Below are positions 25,371 through 33,897 of a stretch of 64,000 nucleotides of DNA, one piece after another. Location: NCBI GenBank assembly GCA_947446635.1, contig CANFHF010000003.1, positions 1-64,000 on the forward strand, given 5' to 3'. Numbering within the stretch: position 1 is the stretch's first letter; each line of letters begins with the position of its first letter. The stretch comes from Flavobacteriaceae bacterium. GTDB lineage: Bacteria > Bacteroidota > Bacteroidia > Flavobacteriales > Flavobacteriaceae. Under the pieces are notes generated by a model, which worked only from the letters and a program-made list of their open reading frames with translations, had not been told where the DNA came from and did not search any database. The position numbers and the translations under genes were made by a program.

Positions 25371-25649
25371 TTATTTAAAAAACATTTTGGTGTGGAGTAT
25401 TTTTAAAATATAGATGTATTCATTTTCAACTATATAATGAATTCCATAAGGGAATGCTTCTGTAAAGGCAATCCGAACTTTTCTATATCTTACTTGATGA
25501 TGAAGAGGGTTTTTAACTAGAAGTTCAATAGATTTAGTTAATTCAACTTCAAATCTATCTTTTAATGAGATAGAAACACCAGCATAATATTCTAAAGTCT
25601 CTTTAACAGTATATTTTGCTTCGTCTGAAAGTTCAATAAAATACGGCAT
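25371..25649 (-). CDS. RelE/ParE-family toxin (second module)
   Basis: The 92-residue protein shows the ParE/RelE pattern: YFIELSDEAKYTVKETLEYY at the start, the middle FEVELTKSIELLVKNP, and the C-terminal FPYGIHYIVENEYIYILKILHT strand with conserved basic and aromatic residues. The ATG overlaps the antitoxin stop by one base (TAATG), implying coupled translation. It is distinct in sequence from the toxin at 20529-20819, so it is not a duplicate. Confidence 0.87.
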   Translation of the reverse strand: MPYFIELSDEAKYTVKETLEYYAGVSISLKDRFEVELTKSIELLVKNPLHHQVRYRKVRIAFTEAFPYGIHYIVENEYIYILKILHTKMFFK

Positions 25650-25900
25650 TATTTTTTAAATAATTCTTCTTTTGCCTCTTCCCAAGAAGTATATTTCAAC
25701 TCCCCTTTTTCGTGTTTGTCCAACATTACATCTATCATCGCTTTATACTCATCCGTCAATTCAAAACTATTGGCTTGTTCTTTAAGAACTTGTTCCATAT
25801 AATTTTTTAGTTTTCTGCCTTGTTTTTCAGCTTGAATTTGAAGTATAGAAAGAGTTTGAGTATCTAATGTTATCTCTTTTCTGTTTTTAGTCTGTATCAT
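25649..25900 (-). CDS. Antitoxin of the second RelE/ParE module
   Basis: The 83-residue protein starts with a ribbon-helix-helix-like segment (EITLDTQTLSILQIQAEKQG, then RKLKNYMEQVL) followed by an acidic C-terminal half (KHEKGELKYTSWEEAKEEL) of the kind that wraps the toxin. The order antitoxin then toxin with a one-base overlap is typical. Autoregulation is likely, because inverted GTAAA/TTTAC repeats lie directly upstream. Confidence 0.82.
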   Translation of the reverse strand: MIQTKNRKEITLDTQTLSILQIQAEKQGRKLKNYMEQVLKEQANSFELTDEYKAMIDVMLDKHEKGELKYTSWEEAKEELFKK

Positions 25901-25904
25901 ATCT

Positions 25905-25926
25905 GTAAATTTTACGGTAAATATAC
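25905..25926 (-). promoter_or_regulatory. Possible operator of the second toxin-antitoxin pair
   Basis: GTAAA-T-TTTAC at 25905-25915 is a perfect small palindrome and is followed by GTAAATATAC (25917-25926), a related half-palindrome. The pair sits immediately before the antitoxin ATG (25900), where autoregulatory binding is expected. Confidence 0.4.
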
Positions 25927-25986
25927 GTATAAAAATAATGCGCCTGCATTTTGTATTCCGATTGATTTTTCTGTGTTTGGAAATAT

Positions 25987-26030
25987 TTGGTTAAAAAAAG
26001 CTCCTAGCCTTTTAAAAAGCTGGGAGCTTT
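25987..26030 (-). terminator. Terminator-like hairpin, copy 1
   Basis: The stretch beginning TTGGTTAAAAAAAGCTCC forms an AAAGCTCC.AGC / GCT.GGAGCTTT hairpin with a T7 run when read on the minus strand. It is a near-copy of 26195-26237. The gene-free stretch 25901-26350 holds these two hairpins, the palindrome between them, and otherwise only AT-rich sequence. Confidence 0.6.
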
Positions 26031-26117
26031 GGTGCTTAAAATTACTTGCTTGTTTTTTACTCCATTAAGGATTAGAGTATGAGTTAGCAAAACTCTATCG
26101 CTCGGTTAACTTCTAAT

Positions 26118-26178
26118 GCTATCGCGAGCTTCTAGCTCGTGCCCATAAAATTGTCACGAGCGTGACGCTCGCGCTAGC
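26118..26178. repeat. REP-like palindromic element
   Basis: Two 24-base arms (26118-26141 and 26155-26178) are imperfect inverted copies of each other: GCTATCGCGAGC...GCTCGTG against CACGAGC...GCTCGCGCTAGC, around a 13-base centre. Each arm also folds on itself (CGAGCT-TCT-AGCTCG and GAGCG-TGA-CGCTC), giving a cloverleaf-like shape. The GC content is far above its surroundings, and a G-run follows. No transposase gene is nearby. Confidence 0.65.
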
Positions 26179-26194
26179 GGGGGGGTGGGTTATT

Positions 26195-26237
26195 TTGGTT
26201 AAAAAAAGCTCCTAGCCTTTTGAAGGCTAGGAGCTTT
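26195..26237 (-). terminator. Terminator of the SHOCT-domain gene (hairpin copy 2)
   Basis: AAAGCTCCTAGCCTT pairs perfectly with AAGGCTAGGAGCTTT and runs into T7 on the minus strand, about 115 bases after the SHOCT gene stop. The first 30 bases are identical to copy 1 at 25987, so the terminator has been duplicated. Confidence 0.75.
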
Positions 26238-26350
26238 GATTTTTTATGACACTCAAGAAATCAAGGGACTTCGAGTTGAAACAAATTTAAGATTAATACC
26301 CGGCTAAAAATTGTGCTTTAAATTAAAATTTTATAATATGATAAAATCAA

Positions 26351-26968
26351 TTATTTAATAAATTTGGATAGTTCGTTTTTTTGGGAATCATATTCTTGTT
26401 TGCTTATCAATTCCAAGTCAAGTTTTTCTTTTAATCCTTTTAGTTTTGAAATTGCTTCTTCACTGCTCATAGGTGCATTAGGGTCTATCAATTCTTTTGT
26501 AAGTAAAGAGGCATCTATCGAAGCGGTACTTACTTCCCTACCTAAACAAGAGAATACAATAAAAGGCATAGCAAAACCAAATGTTTTTCTTACCCCAATT
26601 TTTATTACCGTACATTCTGCTCCACTAAAACCTTGTCCGGGCAATCTTAAAGTTGTAACAAATTCTGTTGCTGGAATAATTGTAGAGATAGCATCGACAC
26701 CATAAATACCCAAAAAAAGAGTGTTTTCAAGAGCCCCTTGAATTTTTTGGGGTATTCCCAATTTAAATTTATCTCCTAATTTATAAACATTGCCATTGTA
26801 ATCCTTAACACTCTCAAAAGTTTGTCTATTTTCAAATTGCTTACTAAATGCTTTTAATGCTTTTGTATCATAAACATTTGGATTGATTGTTGAAAGGTTT
26901 AGAGTATCTTTTTGAGCATTTGAGTAAAAACTCACCATCATCAATAATCCTAATACTAATTTTTTCAT
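26351..26968 (-). CDS. Secreted protein with C-terminal SHOCT domain
   Basis: The 205-residue protein has a signal peptide (MKKLVLGLLMMVSFYSNAQ), a middle domain of about 130 residues I do not recognise, and a C-terminal SHOCT motif (KLKGLKEKLDLELISKQEYDSQKNEL), a short two-helix element found at the ends of many bacterial proteins and thought to aid oligomerisation. The middle contains YGVDAIST and GAECTVIKIGVRK strands. Function is unknown. It is a single gene followed by tandem terminator hairpins. Confidence 0.75.
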   Translation of the reverse strand: MKKLVLGLLMMVSFYSNAQKDTLNLSTINPNVYDTKALKAFSKQFENRQTFESVKDYNGNVYKLGDKFKLGIPQKIQGALENTLFLGIYGVDAISTIIPATEFVTTLRLPGQGFSGAECTVIKIGVRKTFGFAMPFIVFSCLGREVSTASIDASLLTKELIDPNAPMSSEEAISKLKGLKEKLDLELISKQEYDSQKNELSKFIK

Positions 26969-27100
26969 AATTTTAATGTAATGAAGTTGTTTTTTAATTC
27001 AATTTCAGCAAAGTACCACAATAGTTTTGACAACAAAGGTCAATTGGAAACTTATTTTATAAATAATTGATTTATTAAAACGCAAAACTAAACTATTGCA

Positions 27101-27381
27101 ATGAAACAAGTTTACGGTTTTTCACATTTTACGAAATGCGGATTCAAGATTCACACTTCTTATAATTTGACTGCCGTGAGTTTTACCCCGGCTGAAATTG
27201 CCGCTACAATAAAGAAACACATTCCGGAATTCACCGTTTCGTACCAACCTGATTTCGCCAAACCATTGCTGACAGTTGGCCGGCAAGTATTAATGATAGC
27301 AAAGCAAGATAAGATTGTAACTGGCATCAAGAGTTCAATTTAGAAAGCATGACCTTGGATATGCTGAAGCAAATGCACTAA
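27101..27381 (+). pseudogene. Decayed C-terminal fragment of L-threonine 3-dehydrogenase-like epimerase
   Basis: The open frame 27101-27343 encodes SYNLTAVSFTPAEIAATIKKHIPEFTVSYQPDF, typical of the C-terminal part of the NAD-dependent epimerase/dehydratase family threonine dehydrogenases of Bacteroidota. After PDF the match shifts to another frame (IADSWPASINDSKAR), meets an in-frame stop, and then continues as HQEFNLESMTLDML to a stop at 27379-27381. The NAD-binding N-terminal two thirds of the gene are missing. The remnant carries at least one frameshift and one stop, so it cannot be functional. Confidence 0.8.
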
Positions 27382-27422
27382 TAATTTTTTTTTAAAATGA
27401 TCTAAAGTAGTACTATTTGCTA

Positions 27423-27430
27423 TAACTTTG
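27423..27430 (+). promoter_or_regulatory. Promoter -7 box of the DUF885 gene
   Basis: TAACTTTG is an exact -7 match 50 bases before ATG 27481. No clear -33 TTTG is seen at the right distance. Confidence 0.5.
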
Positions 27431-27480
27431 AATCAAAACTAAAATCGCAACTAAATTTATTTTTTTTAAATTCAATTTTT

Positions 27481-29232
27481 ATGAAAAAAATCATTCTGCT
27501 CCAATTCATTTTGACCCTAGCCTTGGTGGGTTGCAACAAAAACGACAAAAATTCAGCTTCTGGCGATGCCGCTTTCGAAAAACTTTCTGAAGAATACCTG
27601 AAAGGTTATTTGGATTGGCGTCCGCAATCAGCAGTTGCCCTTGGTCTGCACGAATATGACGGGAAATTAGCCAACTACAGCAAGGCCTCCATCGCCTCTG
27701 AAGTGGCAAGACTAAAAGAATATGAAGCTAAATTTTCTGAAATAGATTCGGCTTCCTTAAGCACCAAAAAATACTACGATTGGAAAATGTTGCGTTCGAA
27801 CACCAAAAACGAACTGTTTTCTTTTGAGGATTTAAAAATTTACACCAAAAACCCGATGACTTATGCCGGAGCAATTGACGTGAATATCTACATTAAAAGG
27901 AATTTCGCTCCCATAGAACAGCAAATCAAATCCATCATCGCCATAGAGAATCAAGCTCCTAAATTTTACGCCGCCGCAAAGGCAAATCTACAGGATTCTT
28001 TGGCCTTGCCGCACATCCAATTGGCCATCCAAATTGCAAGAGGCTCCGCCGCTTTCTTAGGAAAAGATCTCTTGTTGGCTTTGAAAGACGTTAAAAATGA
28101 TGCGTTGATGAACGCTTTTAACCGTGCCAATAAAAAGGCAATCGACGCCATAAATGATTACGCAAACTTTTTGGAAAAAGAAAAATTAGGCAAAGCCAAT
28201 ACCAAATACGCCATTGGCAAAGAAAATTACCAAAAAATGTTGTTGTATGGTGAAGGAATTACCATGTCGGCAGAGGCTATTTTAGCCATTGGAATGAAGG
28301 AGTTACAGAAAGAACAAACTGCATTTAATGCTGCTGCCAAAATCATCAATCCCAATAAAAATCCCGTGGATGTTTATAATGACATGCAAAAAGAACATCC
28401 AACGGTCATGAGTTTAATCCCCGATGCCAGAAAAAATTTGGAAGCCATTCGGCAGTTTTTGATTGACAATAAAATAATTACTATCCCATCTGAAGTTAGG
28501 GTGAAAGTGGAAGAAACGCCCCCTTTTGCAAGAGAAACCTCAACAGCATCTATGGATACTCCTGGCCCCTTTGAAACAAAAGCTACCGAAGCCTATTATT
28601 ATATTACTCCAGTGGATCCAAAATGGACACCACAACAACAAGAAGACTGGTTGGCATCCTTTAATTTTTATACTACCGATGTGGTTTCCATTCATGAAGC
28701 TTATCCGGGACACTACACTCAATTTTTGCATTTAAATGCGTCTGATGCCTCAAAAGTTCAAAAGATTTTTGGTAGTTATGCTTACATCGAGGGTTGGGCA
28801 CATTACACCGAAAAAATGATGCTGGATGCCGGTTATGGCAATTCTGGAGATCCTGTTAAGGCCGCAAAATTTCGTTTGGCACAATCTGGGGACGCCCTAT
28901 TGCGAATTTGCCGATTGTGCGTGTCTATCAAAACCCATTGCTACGGAATGAATGTTGATGAAGCCACAAATTTTTTTATGAAGAACTGGTATCAAGGGGA
29001 TAAACCATCGCGTCAAGAGGCGTTGCGAGGCACGTATGACCCCGGATATTTATTCTATACTTTAGGAAAATTACAAATCCTGAAACTGCGGGAAGATTAT
29101 AAAAAACAAGAAGGAAACAGCTATAGCTTGCAAAAATTTAATGACGCCATGCTGGATAACGGGATGATGCCAATTCAAATGATGCGAGAGGTGTTGTTGA
29201 AAGACAAAAAAACTTGGAATGAAATCCTATAA
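27481..29232 (+). CDS. DUF885 lipoprotein, putative metallopeptidase
   Basis: The 583-residue protein has a lipoprotein signal (lipobox LVGC, C18) and then a single DUF885 domain, which is mostly helical. The family motif HEAYPGH is present at about residues 405-411 and resembles the HExxH zinc site with an insertion; a downstream YIEGWAHYTEKM supplies a candidate third ligand Glu. Proteins of this family are thought to be zinc-dependent peptidases, but few have been tested. It is probably anchored to a membrane facing the periplasm or cell surface. It converges with the subtilisin-like gene, with 22 bp between stops. Confidence 0.9.
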   Translation: MKKIILLQFILTLALVGCNKNDKNSASGDAAFEKLSEEYLKGYLDWRPQSAVALGLHEYDGKLANYSKASIASEVARLKEYEAKFSEIDSASLSTKKYYDWKMLRSNTKNELFSFEDLKIYTKNPMTYAGAIDVNIYIKRNFAPIEQQIKSIIAIENQAPKFYAAAKANLQDSLALPHIQLAIQIARGSAAFLGKDLLLALKDVKNDALMNAFNRANKKAIDAINDYANFLEKEKLGKANTKYAIGKENYQKMLLYGEGITMSAEAILAIGMKELQKEQTAFNAAAKIINPNKNPVDVYNDMQKEHPTVMSLIPDARKNLEAIRQFLIDNKIITIPSEVRVKVEETPPFARETSTASMDTPGPFETKATEAYYYITPVDPKWTPQQQEDWLASFNFYTTDVVSIHEAYPGHYTQFLHLNASDASKVQKIFGSYAYIEGWAHYTEKMMLDAGYGNSGDPVKAAKFRLAQSGDALLRICRLCVSIKTHCYGMNVDEATNFFMKNWYQGDKPSRQEALRGTYDPGYLFYTLGKLQILKLREDYKKQEGNSYSLQKFNDAMLDNGMMPIQMMREVLLKDKKTWNEIL

Positions 29233-29254
29233 ATAGTCACCCAACGGATTTGAA

Positions 29255-30880
29255 TTATTTATTTTTCGACATTTTTTCAGCTAGTAACAAAGCATTATAG
29301 GCATTTACGATTTTTCCTGATTTAGACAAGGTGGTAAAGGAACGGCTGTCATTTGGGTTTCCCCCAACCATAACATTAGTGGTAATTGCTACGCCGGAAT
29401 CCATCAAAAGATGTTTTACCTGTGAGGCAGATAATGTTGGATAATAAGAACGAATCAACGCGGCAACCCCAGCAACATTTGGAGAAGCCATCGAGGTGCC
29501 TTGTAAATATTTATAGGTATTGTTTGGGGTGGTTGCATAAATTTTAACTCCAGGAGCAAAAACGTCGACGTTTATTTTTCCATAGTTAGAGAATCGAGCG
29601 ACTACTTTATCTCCATACTCATAATTTAAAGCGCCAATAGTGATTAAATTATCGGAAAACTCTGTTTTTTTATCGTCAGAATCGGTCGGAAAATTATTTT
29701 CGGTATCAAGATCTTTTGCATCATTTCCGGCAGCGTGAACGATTAATACATCTTTCTTTGCGGCGTATTTAATGGCATCATAAACCCATTTTTTGTGAGG
29801 AGAAAAGTCTTTTCCAAAACTTCCGTTAATTACTTTTGCTCCATTGTCAACCGCATAACGGATACCAAGAGCAATATCTTTATCGTATTCATCTCCATCA
29901 GGCACAGCACGAATGGCCATGATTTCGACATTATTGGCAATGCCATCGCCGCCAATTGCATTGTTTCTGACTTGTGCGATGATTCCGGCAACATGGGTTC
30001 CATGAAGAATTTTTTCCTTGTCCGGCCCCATAACATTATTGTTTCCATATTTTGTGTCTTTGATGTCATTTGGGTTATCACCAACCACTTTTCTATAATC
30101 GATTTTAAGGTTATCCCCATTAAGCACTGCATTGAATCCGTCTAGTTCCTCCTGAATTGCTACTTTCAATTCGGACACACTCAGTCCAAAAGACAACATC
30201 CTTTTCATCATGTTTTTACTTTGGGATATTTCAGCGTCTTCAGAATCAATTGCATTTACTTCTTCAACTGTGTAATCTGATTTTCCAAAATGTTTGACTA
30301 AAACCGAATCAGCTTTTGCGGTTCCTGCTAACATTTGTTCCAGATTAGTTTTCCCATCGACACTTTCCTTCACTTTTTTATCGTTGGTTGCTTTCGCTGC
30401 TTGATAGGTGGTTGCGTCAACAAGATTTTTATCAACAATAATTCTTTCGTATTCTAAATTTTCTTTAGTGATATCCCCAAGGAAATTCCAACCGTGGATG
30501 TCATCAATATAACCGTTTTTATCATCATCTATTCCGTTTCCAGGAATCTCTTTTTTATTAGTCCAAATTACCGATTTTAAATCTTCGTGCTCAATGTCTA
30601 CGCCTGAATCCAATACGCACACGATTACTTTTACACCTGTTTTATTTTTAAGTAATTCAGCATAAGCCTTGTCCACACTCATTCCAGGAATGGTATCTTT
30701 TACTAGATCTAGATGACTCCATCGTTTTAAATCGTCTTCTTTTAAAGGGGAAATTTTAGAGCTATATAAAGGCGCTTTAACTGCCGTTGCAGAGATGTCA
30801 TAAACTGGTTTTGAAGCCCCACATCCAGCCAAGGCCAAAACGGAAATAGCCGTAATTAAAATAGTTTTGAAATTATTCAT
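29255..30880 (-). CDS. Subtilisin-like serine protease (S8) lipoprotein
   Basis: The 541-residue protein starts at ATG 30880 with a lipoprotein signal (lipobox LAGC, C20). The S8 triad is D91 (VLDSGVD), H293 (HGTHVAG) and S463 (GTSMASP), with the oxyanion Asn in AAGND. About 200 residues separate the Asp and His motifs, against about 30-50 in simple subtilisins; this insert is charged and helical. It should degrade proteins on the cell surface or in the periplasm. The in-frame ATG at 30952 is rejected because it precedes the signal peptide by 24 residues and touches the stop of the next gene. Confidence 0.93.
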   Translation of the reverse strand: MNNFKTILITAISVLALAGCGASKPVYDISATAVKAPLYSSKISPLKEDDLKRWSHLDLVKDTIPGMSVDKAYAELLKNKTGVKVIVCVLDSGVDIEHEDLKSVIWTNKKEIPGNGIDDDKNGYIDDIHGWNFLGDITKENLEYERIIVDKNLVDATTYQAAKATNDKKVKESVDGKTNLEQMLAGTAKADSVLVKHFGKSDYTVEEVNAIDSEDAEISQSKNMMKRMLSFGLSVSELKVAIQEELDGFNAVLNGDNLKIDYRKVVGDNPNDIKDTKYGNNNVMGPDKEKILHGTHVAGIIAQVRNNAIGGDGIANNVEIMAIRAVPDGDEYDKDIALGIRYAVDNGAKVINGSFGKDFSPHKKWVYDAIKYAAKKDVLIVHAAGNDAKDLDTENNFPTDSDDKKTEFSDNLITIGALNYEYGDKVVARFSNYGKINVDVFAPGVKIYATTPNNTYKYLQGTSMASPNVAGVAALIRSYYPTLSASQVKHLLMDSGVAITTNVMVGGNPNDSRSFTTLSKSGKIVNAYNALLLAEKMSKNK

Positions 30881-30951
30881 CGATTGTTTTTTAAGTTCTA
30901 AAATGAGTCTAAAAGTATATTCTTTTGTTATAAATAAAGAGAAGATTAACA

Positions 30952-31812
30952 CTATCTTAAGATTTCATCACACGTATAACGTTCCTTCAAACGAACGCCC
31001 TTCTCCGTTTTTTGTACCGTAATGATTTCGTTGTGGGCGTCGTGTTCTAAAAATAAATAGTAATTATTGTCCGCCGCCGCATTCAGGAATTTTGATTTTT
31101 CAGGCATTGTCAAAAGCGGCCTGGTGTCATAACCCATTACATAAGGCAAGGGTAAATGCCCAACAGTTGGCAACAAATCGGCCATAAAACAGATGGTTTT
31201 GTCTTGGTATTGAATCTGCGGTATCATTTGCTTTTCGGTGTGGCCATCGGCAAAGAAAATCCCGAAACCCAGTTCGGAAGTTGACAACAAATCGTTTTCA
31301 TATTTTTTTATGAAATGCAATTGTCCACTTTCCTGAATTGGTAAAATATTTTCCGATAAAAAAGAAGCCTTTTCTCTTAAATTGGGTTTCGTAGCCCATT
31401 CCCAATGGTTTTCATTGGTCCAATATTTAGCGTTTTTAAAAGCCAATTCATAACTTGTTTTATCCTTGTTCCAATTTACGCTTCCTCCGCAATGATCAAA
31501 ATGCAAATGCGTCATGAAAACATCAGTAATATCATCGCGATGAAAACCCTGTTTTGCCAAAGATTTGTCCAAAGAATGTGTTCCCCAAAGTGAATAATAA
31601 CCAAAAAACTTCTCCGATTGTTTATTTCCCATTCCATTGTCAATTAAAATTAATTGATTTCCATCTTCAATGAGCAAACAACGCGCGGCAATATCAATTA
31701 AATTAGTAGCGTCTGCAGGGTTGGTTTTGTTCCAAATTGTTTTTGGCACCACTCCAAACATAGCGCCACCATCCAACTTAAAATTACCGGTTTCTATAGG
31801 ATACAGTTTCAT
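30952..31812 (-). CDS. Metallo-beta-lactamase-fold hydrolase
   Basis: The 286-residue protein has the zinc motif THLHFDHCGG (HxHxDH), a further ADGHTEKQ histidine and a late LEHDAH histidine, so the binuclear site looks complete. The layout (start MKLYPIETGNFKLDGGAMFGVVPK) matches the lactonase-like and AHL-lactonase-like MBL proteins of Bacteroidota. There is no signal peptide, so it is cytoplasmic; the substrate is unknown. It is upstream of the S8 protease gene on the same strand, with about 70 bases between the MBL stop and the protease start. Confidence 0.9.
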   Translation of the reverse strand: MKLYPIETGNFKLDGGAMFGVVPKTIWNKTNPADATNLIDIAARCLLIEDGNQLILIDNGMGNKQSEKFFGYYSLWGTHSLDKSLAKQGFHRDDITDVFMTHLHFDHCGGSVNWNKDKTSYELAFKNAKYWTNENHWEWATKPNLREKASFLSENILPIQESGQLHFIKKYENDLLSTSELGFGIFFADGHTEKQMIPQIQYQDKTICFMADLLPTVGHLPLPYVMGYDTRPLLTMPEKSKFLNAAADNNYYLFLEHDAHNEIITVQKTEKGVRLKERYTCDEILR

Positions 31813-31939
31813 TTTTTTAATTTTAAAGAATAAACAAAGTTAAGGAAAGCAAACGTTTCTGATGGTTGCAAATAAGTTTTTTCTATTTTGGCATTAGTTA
31901 TAAAAATGGTATCAATTATGGAAAAAGCTTTTTATATAG

Positions 31940-31947
31940 TATCTTTG
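31940..31947 (+). promoter_or_regulatory. Promoter -7 box of the suf gene cluster
   Basis: TATCTTTG is an exact -7 match 29 bases before ATG 31977. The -33 region shows only a weak TATG at 31917-31920. Confidence 0.55.
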
Positions 31948-31976
31948 TCCTTTATTTAGACAAAATCAAAATAACA

Positions 31977-32306
31977 ATGATAAAAGTTTCAGATACTGCC
32001 AAAAAGAAAATCATCGATTTGATGAAAGACGATGGTTTTGATGCTGCAGTTGATTATGTGAGAGTAGGTGTTAAAAGCGGTGGATGTTCTGGCTTGTCTT
32101 ATGACTTGACGTTTGATAAGATCAAGAGGGAAGATGATAAAATTTTTATTGATAATGAAATAACCATTGCCGTGGAGAAAAAATCGTTTCTCTATTTAGC
32201 CGGAACCGTTTTGGAGTTTTCAGGCGGTTTAAATGGAAAAGGATTTGTATTCAATAATCCGAATGCAAGTAGAACTTGTGGTTGCGGAGAATCGTTTTCA
32301 CTATAA
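31977..32306 (+). CDS. sufA: A-type iron-sulfur carrier protein (HesB/IscA family)
   Basis: The 109-residue protein has the three family cysteines: one in GGCSGLSY and two in the C-terminal TCGCGES. A-type proteins hold and pass on iron-sulfur clusters. The position directly before sufB supports the name sufA, although erpA- or iscA-like roles are equally possible. The ORF is open upstream to 31866, but the family starts at MIKVSDTAKKKI, and the -7 promoter box lies between the two starts, so ATG 31977 is chosen. Confidence 0.9.
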   Translation: MIKVSDTAKKKIIDLMKDDGFDAAVDYVRVGVKSGGCSGLSYDLTFDKIKREDDKIFIDNEITIAVEKKSFLYLAGTVLEFSGGLNGKGFVFNNPNASRTCGCGESFSL

Positions 32307-32310
32307 GCAT

Positions 32311-32410
32311 CCTAATCCCCGAAGGGGAATCATCAACCATCTCAATAATTGTTAATTATAAAAATTAATTCCTATTTACCCCTAATAGGAGTTCCCCTTT
32401 GGGGATTAGG
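32311..32410. repeat. Inverted repeat between the A-type carrier gene and sufB
   Basis: CCTAATCCCCGAAGGGGAAT (32311-32330) is repeated inverted as GTTCCCCTTTGGGGATTAGG (32391-32410), 60 bases apart. Each arm also folds on itself (CCCC-GAA-GGGG and CCCC-TTT-GGGG). The pair could form a large stem in the mRNA between the genes, or be a short mobile repeat. Confidence 0.7.
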
Positions 32411-32418
32411 GGGCTAAT

Positions 32419-33867
32419 ATGTCAAAATATACAGAAGACCATTTACGAGTTGAGCTCGAAACCAAAGAATACGAGTACGGATTTTATACTGATTTAGAAT
32501 CGGATACGTTTCCTATTGGCTTGAACGAGGATATTGTTCGCGCCATTTCCCATAGAAAAGAAGAGCCACAATGGATGACTGATTGGCGCATCGAGGCTTT
32601 TCGTGCTTGGGAAAAAATGATCGAACCGGAATGGGCCAATGTACATTATACAAAACCTGATTTTCAAGCTATTTCCTATTACTCAGCACCAAAAAAAGCA
32701 GACCCAAACAAAACGTTAGACGATGTAGATCCTGAGCTTTTAGAAATGTACAAAAAGCTAGGCATCTCTGTCGATGAGCAAAAAATGATGAATAATGTTG
32801 CTATGGACATTGTGGTCGATTCGGTTTCAGTAGCAACAACTTTCAAGAAAACTTTGGGCGAAAAAGGCATCATTTTTATGAGCATTTCCGAAGCCATTAA
32901 AGAGCATCCTGAACTGGTAAAAAAATATTTAGGAACGGTTGTGCCACAAAAAGATAATTTTTATGCCGCCTTGAATTCAGCTGTTTTCTCTGACGGAAGT
33001 TTCTGTTATATTCCAAAAGGTGTTCGTTGCCCCATGGAATTATCAACCTATTTCCGTATCAACCAAGCCGGAACAGGACAATTCGAAAGAACTTTGTTGA
33101 TTGCCGATGAAGGTAGTTATGTTTCCTATCTTGAAGGTTGCACCGCACCAAGTCGTGATGAAAATCAATTGCACGCTGCAGTTGTTGAACTTATTGCCAT
33201 GGACGATGCCGAAATCAAATATTCGACCGTTCAAAACTGGTATCCTGGAAATAAAGAAGGAAAAGGCGGGGTTTTCAACTTTGTGACCAAAAGAGGTTTA
33301 TGCGAGAAAAATGCCAAAATTTCATGGACTCAAGTCGAAACGGGTTCTGCCATAACATGGAAATACCCCTCTGTTATTTTGAAAGGAGACAACTCGGTTG
33401 GCGAATTTTATTCGATTGCCGTAACCAATAATTTCCAACAAGCCGACACGGGAACCAAGATGATTCATTTAGGAAAAAACACCAAATCAACGATTATTTC
33501 CAAAGGAATATCAGCCGGTAAATCACAAAATAGTTACCGAGGATTAGTAAAAATCGGGACAAATGCAGACAACGCAAGGAACTTTTCGCAATGCGATTCC
33601 TTATTAATGGGGAATAATTGTGGGGCACATACATTTCCATACATCGAAAGTAAAAATCCATCGGCCAAGATAGAACATGAAGCCACAACGAGTAAAATTG
33701 GCGAAGACCAAGTTTTCTATTGTAATCAACGAGGCATCCCAACCGAAAAAGCCATAGCTTTAATCGTAAATGGTTTCAGCAAAGACGTTTTGAATAAATT
33801 GCCCATGGAGTTCGCCGTAGAAGCCCAGAAGTTGTTAGAAATTTCACTTGAAGGTTCGGTTGGATAA
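32419..33867 (+). CDS. sufB: Fe-S cluster assembly protein SufB
   Basis: The 482-residue protein matches SufB throughout: [14 protein letters not shown] early, the beta-helix core with [17 protein letters not shown], VEGKxG-like [16 protein letters not shown], and C-terminal [17 protein letters not shown] with the cysteine used for sulfur transfer. SufB is the scaffold of the SufBC2D complex on which clusters are built. It is followed by sufC after 30 bp and sufD, so the complex is encoded in order. Confidence 0.97.
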   Translation: MSKYTEDHLRVELETKEYEYGFYTDLESDTFPIGLNEDIVRAISHRKEEPQWMTDWRIEAFRAWEKMIEPEWANVHYTKPDFQAISYYSAPKKADPNKTLDDVDPELLEMYKKLGISVDEQKMMNNVAMDIVVDSVSVATTFKKTLGEKGIIFMSISEAIKEHPELVKKYLGTVVPQKDNFYAALNSAVFSDGSFCYIPKGVRCPMELSTYFRINQAGTGQFERTLLIADEGSYVSYLEGCTAPSRDENQLHAAVVELIAMDDAEIKYSTVQNWYPGNKEGKGGVFNFVTKRGLCEKNAKISWTQVETGSAITWKYPSVILKGDNSVGEFYSIAVTNNFQQADTGTKMIHLGKNTKSTIISKGISAGKSQNSYRGLVKIGTNADNARNFSQCDSLLMGNNCGAHTFPYIESKNPSAKIEHEATTSKIGEDQVFYCNQRGIPTEKAIALIVNGFSKDVLNKLPMEFAVEAQKLLEISLEGSVG

Positions 33868-33897
33868 TAATAAACAAAGTATAAAACACATTCGAAA

